Part shown: piece after piece, positions 43,201 to 52,891 of the stretch
Numbering within the stretch: the stretch's first letter is position 1
Layout: each line of letters opens with the position of its first letter
Source: Asticcacaulis solisilvae
Lineage (GTDB): Bacteria; Pseudomonadota; Alphaproteobacteria; Caulobacterales; Caulobacteraceae
Assembly: GCF_017875235.1 (NCBI RefSeq)
Contig: NZ_JAGGMI010000001.1
Location: 248,001 to 312,000 of the forward strand
Reading direction: 5' to 3'
DNA length: 64,000 nucleotides
The notes under the pieces: model-generated
What the model saw: the letters and a program-made list of their open reading frames with translations, nothing else
Database searches by the model: none
Told to the model about the DNA's origin: nothing
Position numbers and translations under genes: made by a program

Positions 43201-45567
43201 CTAGAAGGTCTTGCGCAGCGAGACGAACATCTGGCGCGGCGCGCCGGTCAGGATGGTCTGGCTGGTGCCGCCGGCGTCACTGTTGACGAAGCCGTTCGAA
43301 CCGATGGTCGAGATGTACTGTTCGTCCGTCAGGTTGGTGACGTTGAACTGGACCGTCAGGCCCAGGTCGACGAAGCGGTAGCCGACCGACAGGTCAGCGA
43401 TCGTGCTGCCTTCGACCAGGCCGCCGACGTTTTCATAGGTGTAATAGCGCTCACCCGTGAAGTTGGCCGACAGGGCGCCGAACACCTTGCCGTTGTCGTA
43501 GCTGAGTTCGCTCTTCAGCATGTTCTTCGGCGTGTTGACGACGGTCTTGTCTTTGGTGCGGGCCTTGATCGTGCCGTCGGCCGCGACGACGTCGTTGCGA
43601 TACTTGGAGTCGTTGTAGCTATAGGCGCTGTAGATCTTCCATTCCGGCGTGATGCGGAAGGTGCCGGCCAGCTCGATGCCGGTCGTCTTGACGCCGCCGA
43701 CGTTCGACAGCACCGGCGCGTTACCGATGATGCCGGCGCCCTGGGCGACCGCCAGGATGCGGTTGTCGAAGTCGACCGAGTACAGGGCGGCGACGCCCTG
43801 GAAGCGGTTGTTGCGGACGCGTAAGCCGCCTTCCAGCGTCTTGGAGGTTTCCGGCTTCAGGTTGTCACGGACGAAGTCGATGTTCGCCTGCGACTGCGAG
43901 CTGAACGGGCCCGAGGTGGCGGCCGAGACGTAGGCGTTCATGTTCTCGCTGTAAGAACCGAACAGCTCGTAGCCATTGCCGAGTTCATAGACGGCGCCGA
44001 TCTGCGGCAGGAAGCTGTCTTCCGACTTCAGTTCGGCCGCAATATTGCCGCCGACCTTTTGCTTGACGGTGTTCTCGACGCTCAGCGCCTTGAAGCCGTA
44101 ATTGACCTTCAGCGCTTCGCTGATCGTCCAGGTGTCCTGGACATAGGCTTGCGTAGTCTTGGTCGTGAAGGCGTATTCCCACTGGGTGCGGATCGGGTTT
44201 TCCTGGAAGCCCAGGCTGTCGCGCTTCGGCGCCGTCAGGTTTTCGGCGTAGAAGCGGCGGGCCTGGTTGAAGTCATTGTCTTCAACCCACAGTCCAGCCG
44301 ACACCTGGTGAGCCCCCAGGTCGAAATTGATACCGCCGATGAAGCCGGTACGGTCGATGTCGTATTCCGTCGTGCGGATCGACAGCGGGGCATTGTCCTG
44401 GGTGGCGCCGGCGACGCCCCAGTTCGGCGACACTGTGTACGGCGTGACCCACAGGCCCTGGCCTTCGTTCTGGTGGTTATAGACGGTGCCCGAGACCGAC
44501 ACCATGTCCGACAGCGGCGTCTTGAAGCTCAGGGCCATCAGGGTGTCGTCGCGCACGCCGCCGCCATAGTAATAGGCGTCGTCAGGGTTTTCGACGCCGT
44601 AGGTGGCATACGGGTTCGTGCCCGTGCCACGCCAGTAGCCCGAGGCCGGGTCCAGCGTACCGGTCGGATTCAGTGTCGCGTGGTAATAGTTGGCCGGGTT
44701 GTTCAGCACCGAAGCGACGCCGATGGCCTTGGCGTAATCGGGCTGGAAGTTGTCCCAGTCATAGCCCAGGCGGTCGATCATGGCGAAGGACAGGTCCTGA
44801 TAGTCCTGTTCGCGGCGTTCCGAATGGTTGACGAAGGCGGTCAGGTCGCCCTCACCCACGGGCAGCACCCACTTGGTGTCGGCCTGGAACTGCTTTTGCT
44901 CGCCGCCACCCTTCCACTTGTCGGTCTTCTGGTCGGCAACCGACACAAAGCCGCGCAGGCCGTTCAGGCTGTCGATCGCGCCGGTTTCAAAGCGGCCATA
45001 GGCGCGGTGCATGCTGTCCGAACCCATGGTGACGGCCAGTTCGCCGCCCATGATTTCCGACGGGTTGCGCGAAACGAACTTAAGCGTGCCGCCCAGGTTC
45101 GAAGAGGTCGCCGAATCGAGCGAGCCGGCGCCCTGCGCCATGTCGATACGGGCGATGTCTTCGTTGATGATGGCGCGCGAAACGTGCAGACCGTTGTAGT
45201 TGCCGTAGGACATGTCGCCCAGGGTCACGCCGTCCAGCGTGAAGCCCATCTGGTTCTGGTTGAAGCCGCGCACCGAGATGCGGGTCGACCATTCATAGGC
45301 GCCGAACGGGTCGGCCGACTGGAAGGTGACGCCCGGCAGCTTGTCCATGACCTTGAGCGGCGACGTGCCCGGCGCGACTTCGATCAGGTCGCTGGCGCGG
45401 ACGGTCTGGGTCTGCCGGCTCTGGCCGTGGCCCAGGATGATGATTTCCGAAGCTTCCGCAGCGGCGGGCGCGGCTTCGGTGGCGGCGACTGTGGCGTCCT
45501 GAGCGGAGGCCGCGCCCGCATTGAGGAGGGCAAGCGCGGCAACGCTGGAAAGCAGTGCGAATTTCAT
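43201..45567 (-). CDS. TonB-dependent outer-membrane receptor
   Basis: A 788-residue receptor with signal peptide (about 1-22, ending NAGAASA), a plug domain about 45-170 (RASDLIEVAPGTSPLKVMDKLPG; ISVRGFNQNQMGFTLDGVTLG) and a long beta-barrel ending in aromatic FVSLRKTF, as usual. It should import a ligand too large for porins using TonB energy. The ligand is unknown, but the neighbouring glpQ and phoD make a phosphorylated organic compound likely (inference). GGGGATACC is the ribosome site. It is divergent from ku with 256 bases between. Confidence 0.95.
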   Translation of the reverse strand: MKFALLSSVAALALLNAGAASAQDATVAATEAAPAAAEASEIIILGHGQSRQTQTVRASDLIEVAPGTSPLKVMDKLPGVTFQSADPFGAYEWSTRISVRGFNQNQMGFTLDGVTLGDMSYGNYNGLHVSRAIINEDIARIDMAQGAGSLDSATSSNLGGTLKFVSRNPSEIMGGELAVTMGSDSMHRAYGRFETGAIDSLNGLRGFVSVADQKTDKWKGGGEQKQFQADTKWVLPVGEGDLTAFVNHSERREQDYQDLSFAMIDRLGYDWDNFQPDYAKAIGVASVLNNPANYYHATLNPTGTLDPASGYWRGTGTNPYATYGVENPDDAYYYGGGVRDDTLMALSFKTPLSDMVSVSGTVYNHQNEGQGLWVTPYTVSPNWGVAGATQDNAPLSIRTTEYDIDRTGFIGGINFDLGAHQVSAGLWVEDNDFNQARRFYAENLTAPKRDSLGFQENPIRTQWEYAFTTKTTQAYVQDTWTISEALKVNYGFKALSVENTVKQKVGGNIAAELKSEDSFLPQIGAVYELGNGYELFGSYSENMNAYVSAATSGPFSSQSQANIDFVRDNLKPETSKTLEGGLRVRNNRFQGVAALYSVDFDNRILAVAQGAGIIGNAPVLSNVGGVKTTGIELAGTFRITPEWKIYSAYSYNDSKYRNDVVAADGTIKARTKDKTVVNTPKNMLKSELSYDNGKVFGALSANFTGERYYTYENVGGLVEGSTIADLSVGYRFVDLGLTVQFNVTNLTDEQYISTIGSNGFVNSDAGGTSQTILTGAPRQMFVSLRKTF

Positions 45568-45644
45568 GAAGGTATCCCCAGGGATCGGAGTGATCCATGG
45601 GACAAGCCAGCTAGCCGCACTTCATGACAAACGGCGCAACCTTT

Positions 45645-45663
45645 CCTGACGAAGCCGTGTCAG
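45645..45663 (-). promoter_or_regulatory. Weak Pho-box-like site upstream of the TonB receptor
   Basis: On the minus strand CTGACAC-GGCT-TCGTCAG loosely resembles two PhoB half-sites (CTGTCAY) with four bases between; the first half has one mismatch, the second several. It lies about 80-95 bases before the receptor start, a sensible place for an activator. The match is weak. Confidence 0.25.
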
Positions 45664-45823
45664 TTTCCGAAAGGATTAATGACGTGACTTTTGGGAAACA
45701 GGCATCCGGACACCCTCATCCGGCTGGCTAACCCCTTCTTTACCTCGGGCTGACTGTCCGGCGTCGATTCTTTAGCGCCGGCCGCGCAATTTGATCGGCG
45801 TCCCACCGGAGGAGTCCCTGACC

Positions 45824-46723
45824 ATGGCTACGCGCCCCTACTGGACCGGCAATCTGCGCATGTCGCTGGTGTCCCTGAATGTCAGCATCTATTCGGCGAT
45901 CAACCGCGCGCGCAGCCTGCCGCTGCATGAAATCGACCGCGACTCGGGCGAGCGCGTCCACCACATGAATGTCACCGAGGACGGCGATGAAGTCGACCGC
46001 GAGGATATCATCAAGGGTTATGAGGTCGAAAAAGGCCAATACGTCCTGATCGAGCCCGACGAGATCAAGGACCTCAAGATTCCGTCCAGCAAGACGCTCG
46101 ACATCAAGCAGTTCGTCGGCATCGACGAGGTCGATGACGTCTATTTCGACAATCCCTACTTTGTCGCGCCTTCGAAAAGCGGCGACGAGCAGACCTTTTC
46201 CCTGATCCGCGATGCGCTGCGCTCGACAAAAAAAATGGCGATCGGGCAGTTGGCGATCGCCGGCCGCGAACGGCTGTGCGCCATCAAGGCTTTTGGCTCG
46301 GGCATGGTGCTGATGACCCTGCGCTATGAGGACGAAGTCCGCGACGAGGATCCGTATTTCGAGGATATCCGCACGGCGAAACATGATTCCGAGGAACTGG
46401 ACCTGGCGCGCGAACTGATCACGCGCAAGACGGCCAAGTTCGATCCCGGCCAGTTCCACGACCATTATCGCGAAGCCTTGAAGGAACTGATCGAAGCCAA
46501 GATCGAAAACCGCGAACCGGTCGCCCTGGAAGAGGATATTCCGACGCCAAAGGTCGTCAACCTGATGGATGCCCTGCGCAAGAGCCTGGCCGAGGAAGAG
46601 CCCGCGCCACGAAAGGCGCCAGCCAAATCGAGCGAACGCAAACCGCGTAAAGCGGCGCCAAAAACCGCAATCAAGAAACCCGCAGCCAGGAAGAAGGCTG
46701 CGTCGCGCAAGAAAGCGAGCTAA
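45824..46723 (+). CDS. ku: Ku protein, non-homologous end joining
   Basis: A 299-residue Ku homolog starting MATRPYWTGNLRMSLVSLNVS, with the Ku core (RVHHMNVTEDGDEVDREDIIKGYEV in sense; FVGIDEVDDVYFDNPYFVAP) through about residue 250. The C-terminal 40 residues are a Lys/Arg/Ala/Pro-rich tail that probably binds DNA, as in other bacterial Ku. Dimers load on double-strand ends and recruit LigD. GGAGGAG precedes the ATG. LigD follows three bases after its stop, so they are coexpressed. Confidence 0.96.
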   Translation: MATRPYWTGNLRMSLVSLNVSIYSAINRARSLPLHEIDRDSGERVHHMNVTEDGDEVDREDIIKGYEVEKGQYVLIEPDEIKDLKIPSSKTLDIKQFVGIDEVDDVYFDNPYFVAPSKSGDEQTFSLIRDALRSTKKMAIGQLAIAGRERLCAIKAFGSGMVLMTLRYEDEVRDEDPYFEDIRTAKHDSEELDLARELITRKTAKFDPGQFHDHYREALKELIEAKIENREPVALEEDIPTPKVVNLMDALRKSLAEEEPAPRKAPAKSSERKPRKAAPKTAIKKPAARKKAASRKKAS

Positions 46724-46726
46724 GTC

Positions 46727-49330
46727 ATGGCGGATCAGGCTGGACTGGCGAAATACAACGCCAAGCGCGATTTTTCGAAAACGGCCGAGCCCGAAGGCAA
46801 GGTCGCAAAGAAGGGCGGCCATCGCTACCTGATCCAGAAACACGCGGCCACGCGCCTGCACTACGATTTCCGACTGGAACTCGACGGCGTGCTGAAATCG
46901 TGGGCGGTGACGCGCGGCCCCAGTTTCAATCCGGCTGACAAAAGACTGGCGGTCCAGACTGAAGACCATCCGGTCGACTACGGCGATTTCGAAGGCACAA
47001 TTCCCAAGGGCGAATATGGCGGCGGCACCGTCATGCTGTGGGACCAAGGCACCTGGGAGCCCGTCGGCGATCCGCACGAAGGCCTGGAAAAGGGCGATCT
47101 GAAGTTCCGCCTGCACGGTGAGCGCCTGACCGGCGAATGGGTGCTGGCGCGGATGCGCAGCCGGCCCGAGGACCGCGGCCGGTCGAACTGGCTGCTGATC
47201 AAGCACCGCGACGACATATCGAACGAAGATGACGCCGAGGCCTGGCTGGAGACCCAAGGCACGAGCATCGTCAGCGGCCGGTCGATGGAGGAGATCGCCG
47301 AGGGCGATAATGAGTGGCACTCCAACCGCGCTGAAAAGAAGACCAAGCCCAAGCCTGCCGGCTCAAAAAAAAAGCCCGCATCGCCAGACCCAAGTAGGGT
47401 TGGCCCGATTAGATCGGGGCACCTGACCTTTATCGAGCCGGAACTGGCGACCCTGGCCGATGCCATGCCGTCCGGTGGCAACTGGGTGCATGAGCTGAAG
47501 TTCGACGGTTATCGCGTCCAGGTGCTGATCGACGCGGACGGCGTCAGGCTGCTGACGCGCAAGGGGCTCGACTGGTCGCACCGCTTCCCGCCCCTGCCCC
47601 GCCTGTTCGACCGGCTGGACGTGTCGTCGGCTATTATCGATGGCGAAATCGTCGCCGCCAATCCCGACGGCAGCCACAGCTTCAAGACCCTGCAGGCGGT
47701 GCTGGGCGAAGAAAAGTCGGATGCGCCATTGCAGTATTACGCCTTCGACCTGTTGCATCTCAATGGCGAAGACCTGACGGGCCTGCCGCTAATTGAGCGC
47801 AAATCCCGCCTCCAGGCCCTGCTGCAAAGCCAGGACTTCGATGGCCGCATCATCTACAGCGAGCACTTCAGCGATCGCGACGAGGCCTTCCTTGACCAGG
47901 TGTGCGGGATCGGCATGGAGGGGCTGATTTCGAAGCGCGCCGACGCTCCCTATTCGCGCGGGCGCGGCAAGTCATGGCTCAAGACCAAGTGCCACAAGCG
48001 CCAGGAATTCGTCATCGGCGGCTTTACCGAACCAACCCACGCCCATCGCGGCATCGGCGCCCTCCTGCTGGGCTATTACGAGCAGGGCGAATTCATCTAT
48101 GCCGGCAAGTGCGGTACCGGCTTTAATCTCGACGACTCGATGGACCTGCGCCGGCGGCTCGACAAGCTGGCCCTCGAACGATCAAAAACCGGCGCGTTCA
48201 AAGCCGTACCGCCCGAGGTCCGCCGCGAGGCACGCTACGTCACGCCGAAGCTGGTCTGCGAAATCGAATTCACCGAATGGACGCCGGATGGCCGCCTGCG
48301 CCACCCGTCTTTCCAGGGCCTGCGCGAAGACAAGCCCCCTGCGGAAATCGGCCGTGACAAACCCATCCACACTGAAACCGTTGAAAAACAACCTGTCGGG
48401 AAGCGCATCGTGACCACGAAAAAATCCAAGGGCGCCGACGTCGGCGGCATCACCATTACCCATCCGGACCGGATCGTCTATCCGGCGGACAATGTCACCA
48501 AGCAGGACGTGGCGGAGTACTATCACGCCGTCGCCAACCATATCCTGCCGCACATCGTCAACCGGCCGATCTCGATGATCCGTTGCCCGGAAGGCATCGG
48601 TGAACAGTGCTTCTTCCAGCGCCATTTAAGCCAGGGCCGGGTGCCGCACGTCCACGACACCGGCATAGAGGTCAACGGCCGCAACGAAGAATACGTCATG
48701 ATCGACGATATTCACGGCCTGATCAGCCTGGCGCAGTGGGGCGTGATGGAAATTCACCCGTGGGGCTGCAAGGCCTATGAGCCCGACCTGCCTGACCGCA
48801 TGATCTTCGACCTTGACCCCGATCCGGAAGCGACCTGGAAGGACGTCACCGATGGCGCCGCCGAAGTCCGCGCGCGCATGAAGGAGTTCGGGCTGAAGAG
48901 TTTCCTGAAGACCACCGGCGGCAAGGGGCTGCACGTGGTCGTGCCGATCAAGCCGAAGTTCCATTGGGACGCCATCAAGGCCTTTACCCGCGCCGTCGCC
49001 CAGTCGATGGCGCACGATAACCCGAAGCGCTACATCGCCACTGCGTCCAAAACGGCGCGCAAGGGCAAGGTGTTTGTCGATTACTTGCGCAACGACCATA
49101 CAGCGACCGCGGTCGCGGCCTATTCGCTGCGCGCGCGGCCCGGCGCGCCGGTGGCCATGCCGGTCGAATGGGACGATCTTGGCGCCAGCCTGAAGCCGTC
49201 CGAGTTCAATATCCGCACGGCGGTCGATGTCCTGGGCAAACGCAAACACGATCCGTGGGAAGAGATATTCAAACTCCGCCAGGCCTTGCCGGCCAAGGTC
49301 CTCGAAGCGCTGAAAATTCCCGCGGAATAG
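46727..49330 (+). CDS. ligD: ATP-dependent DNA ligase LigD
   Basis: An 867-residue three-domain enzyme. The phosphoesterase domain is first, about 10-170 (LIQKHAATRLHYDFRLELDG; FEGTIPKGEYGGG). The ligase domain is about 225-530, with the nucleotidyl-transfer Lys in HELKFDGYRVQ and motifs DGEIVAANPDG, YYAFDLLHL and EGLISKRAD. The primase-polymerase domain is about 560-860 (ISMIRCPEGIG; MIFDLDPDPEATW; TTGGKGLHVVVPI). It trims, fills and seals ends brought by Ku. The PE-LIG-POL order is the common proteobacterial one. Confidence 0.96.
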   Translation: MADQAGLAKYNAKRDFSKTAEPEGKVAKKGGHRYLIQKHAATRLHYDFRLELDGVLKSWAVTRGPSFNPADKRLAVQTEDHPVDYGDFEGTIPKGEYGGGTVMLWDQGTWEPVGDPHEGLEKGDLKFRLHGERLTGEWVLARMRSRPEDRGRSNWLLIKHRDDISNEDDAEAWLETQGTSIVSGRSMEEIAEGDNEWHSNRAEKKTKPKPAGSKKKPASPDPSRVGPIRSGHLTFIEPELATLADAMPSGGNWVHELKFDGYRVQVLIDADGVRLLTRKGLDWSHRFPPLPRLFDRLDVSSAIIDGEIVAANPDGSHSFKTLQAVLGEEKSDAPLQYYAFDLLHLNGEDLTGLPLIERKSRLQALLQSQDFDGRIIYSEHFSDRDEAFLDQVCGIGMEGLISKRADAPYSRGRGKSWLKTKCHKRQEFVIGGFTEPTHAHRGIGALLLGYYEQGEFIYAGKCGTGFNLDDSMDLRRRLDKLALERSKTGAFKAVPPEVRREARYVTPKLVCEIEFTEWTPDGRLRHPSFQGLREDKPPAEIGRDKPIHTETVEKQPVGKRIVTTKKSKGADVGGITITHPDRIVYPADNVTKQDVAEYYHAVANHILPHIVNRPISMIRCPEGIGEQCFFQRHLSQGRVPHVHDTGIEVNGRNEEYVMIDDIHGLISLAQWGVMEIHPWGCKAYEPDLPDRMIFDLDPDPEATWKDVTDGAAEVRARMKEFGLKSFLKTTGGKGLHVVVPIKPKFHWDAIKAFTRAVAQSMAHDNPKRYIATASKTARKGKVFVDYLRNDHTATAVAAYSLRARPGAPVAMPVEWDDLGASLKPSEFNIRTAVDVLGKRKHDPWEEIFKLRQALPAKVLEALKIPAE

Positions 49331-49338
49331 ACATCAAA

Positions 49339-49368
49339 TCCTTTCTCCCCGCCTGCGGGGAGAAAGGA
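49339..49368. terminator. Hairpin after ligD
   Basis: TCCTTTCTCCCCG, loop CCTG, CGGGGAGAAAGGA: a 13-bp perfect stem. No T-tract follows, so it may instead be a reduced copy of the CTCCCC/GGGGAG palindrome family. Confidence 0.55.
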
Positions 49369-49439
49369 AGTATCGAAATTTGATCTGCGGTCCGGCATTA
49401 ACCGTCACCTGGCTACGGGGCGCATATCAGGACAGTTTC

Positions 49440-50417
49440 ATGACCCCGCTCGACTATCGCCAGCAGGCGGAATCCACCGCCGAAGACCACCGCCGCATCC
49501 AGGACGACCTCGAACAGCGCGAAAGCGGCAAGCCCAAAAGCGAAGGCGGCGCCCTGCAGGCCGGGGCCCGCAAATATCCCGAGCCGCCCCTGACGGGCCA
49601 GCACCTTGAAAAGCCCGGCATCGAAGCCGACCTGGCCATCAAACCCATGTACGACGCGCCCTATTACAAGGGTTCGGACAAGCTGCTGGACAAGGTGGCG
49701 CTGATCACTGGCGGCGATTCCGGCATCGGCCGCGCCGTGGCGGTGCTGTATGCCCGCGAAGGTGCGGACATCGCCATCGTTTACCTGAGCGAACATCAGG
49801 ACGCTGAAGACACCAGGGCCGCCGTTGAGGCTGAGGGCCGCCGCTGCCTGCTCATTTCGGGCGATGTGTCGGACCGCGCCTTTGCCTATGCGGCAGTGCA
49901 GAAGACCGTCGACGAACTGGGCAAGCTCGATATCCTGGTGAATAACGCTGCCTTCCAACTGCATGTCCAGACCTTCGAGGACCTGACCGCCGAACACTTC
50001 GACAAGACGCTTAAGACCAACCTCTATGGCTATTTCAACATGGCCCAGGCGGCGGCGAAGCATATTCCGTATGGCGGTTCGATCATAAATACCGGCTCGG
50101 TCACCGGCATCCAGGGGTCAAAAGAGCTGCTCGACTATTCGATGACCAAAGGCGGCATCCACGCCTTTACTCGCTCATTGTCGGGGCATCTGCTGCCGAA
50201 GGGCATCCGCGTGAACTGTGTAGCGCCAGGACCGGTATGGACGCCTTTGAACCCCGCCGACAAGGAGGCGCCGCAGGTCGCACACTTCGGCGAGAAGGTG
50301 CCGATGAAGCGCCCGGCCCAGCCGGAGGAAATCGCCCCGGCCTATGTGTTTCTGGCCTCGCCGCAGACGGGAAGCTACATTACTGGCGAGATACTGCCGA
50401 TCATTGGCGGGTATTAA
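49440..50417 (+). CDS. Short-chain dehydrogenase (YghA/stress-protein-39 type)
   Basis: A 325-residue SDR. It has a 45-residue hydrophilic N-terminal extension (QQAESTAEDHRRIQDDLEQ, rich in Glu/Arg/Gln), then the NAD(P) site ALITGGDSGIGRAVAVLYAREGAD, NNAAFQL, and catalytic Ser/Tyr-Lys in INTGSVTG and YSMTKGG. The C-terminus ends PIIGGY. Related proteins are general-stress oxidoreductases with unknown natural substrates. AGGA lies 8 bases before the ATG. It follows ligD by about 110 bases and is likely separate. An inverted pair of repeats follows its stop. Confidence 0.93.
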   Translation: MTPLDYRQQAESTAEDHRRIQDDLEQRESGKPKSEGGALQAGARKYPEPPLTGQHLEKPGIEADLAIKPMYDAPYYKGSDKLLDKVALITGGDSGIGRAVAVLYAREGADIAIVYLSEHQDAEDTRAAVEAEGRRCLLISGDVSDRAFAYAAVQKTVDELGKLDILVNNAAFQLHVQTFEDLTAEHFDKTLKTNLYGYFNMAQAAAKHIPYGGSIINTGSVTGIQGSKELLDYSMTKGGIHAFTRSLSGHLLPKGIRVNCVAPGPVWTPLNPADKEAPQVAHFGEKVPMKRPAQPEEIAPAYVFLASPQTGSYITGEILPIIGGY

Positions 50418-50425
50418 GCAAGAAA

Positions 50426-50627
50426 GAGGCCCCACCACCACGCCCCTCCGGGGCGCGGTCCCCCTCCCCAAATCTATTGGATTTGGGGAGGCAGGAGAGA
50501 GACACGCCACAGCTCAGCATTAAGGAAAAGGAGATTGCCGAAACTTCTGCCTCCCCAAATCCAATAGATTTGGGGAGGGGGACCGCACGAGTGAGCGAAG
50601 CGAATGAGATGTGGTGGTGGGGGCCTC

Positions 50628-50630
<3 letters not shown>
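50426..50630. repeat. Second inverted pair of GGGGAGGGGGACC-type repeats
   Basis: Left copy about 50426-50491 and right copy about 50549-50630, inverted. Each carries CTCCCCAAATC/GATTTGGGGAG-type outer stems, GGTCCCCCTCCCC, and a GAGGCCCC end. Inner hairpins differ (CGCCCC/GGGGCG in one, a longer GCACGAGTGAGCGAAGC in the other). The right copy's GGGGCCTCTTA gives the TAA stop (50628-50630) of the kinase gene. Same family as 12399-12590. Confidence 0.85.
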
Positions 50631-52706
<2,076 letters not shown>

Positions 52707-52732
52707 AAAATTATTCTGTTCCAATGGGCGAC

Positions 52733-52810
52733 CTAGTGTCGTGATTTCGAAGTTCGTACGATTTTGATATCGCCCTCCGAAACGAACTTCGAAATCGAGA
52801 ACGACACTAG
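52733..52810. repeat. Long hairpin repeat CTAGTGTCGT...ACGACACTAG
   Basis: Arms CTAGTGTCGT / ACGACACTAG and GATTTCGAAGTTCGT / ACGAACTTCGAAATC pair across a loop with TTTTGATATCGCCCTC. It fills the gap upstream of the 692-aa kinase start. Confidence 0.85.
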
Positions 52811-52818
52811 AATTTATG

Positions 52819-52891
52819 AGTGTCCTTTTGATTCTGAAATTCGCCTGAGGCCGATATCAAATGCGCGCGAATTTCAGAATCAGGACACTAG
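52819..52891. repeat. Second long hairpin repeat, inverted relative to the first
   Basis: Arms AGTGTCC / GGACACT and TTGATTCTGAAATTCGC / GCGAATTTCAGAATCA pair. Its loop, read on the other strand, is ATTTGATATCGGCCTC, nearly that of the hairpin at 52733-52810. Stem sequences differ but remain complementary. The terminal CTAG supplies the TAG stop (52888-52890) of the giant kinase. Confidence 0.85.

Noticed and set aside
44059-45627. 522-codon frame opposite the TonB receptor
   Set aside because: Antisense shadow with no recognisable motif; the receptor has signal, plug and barrel end.
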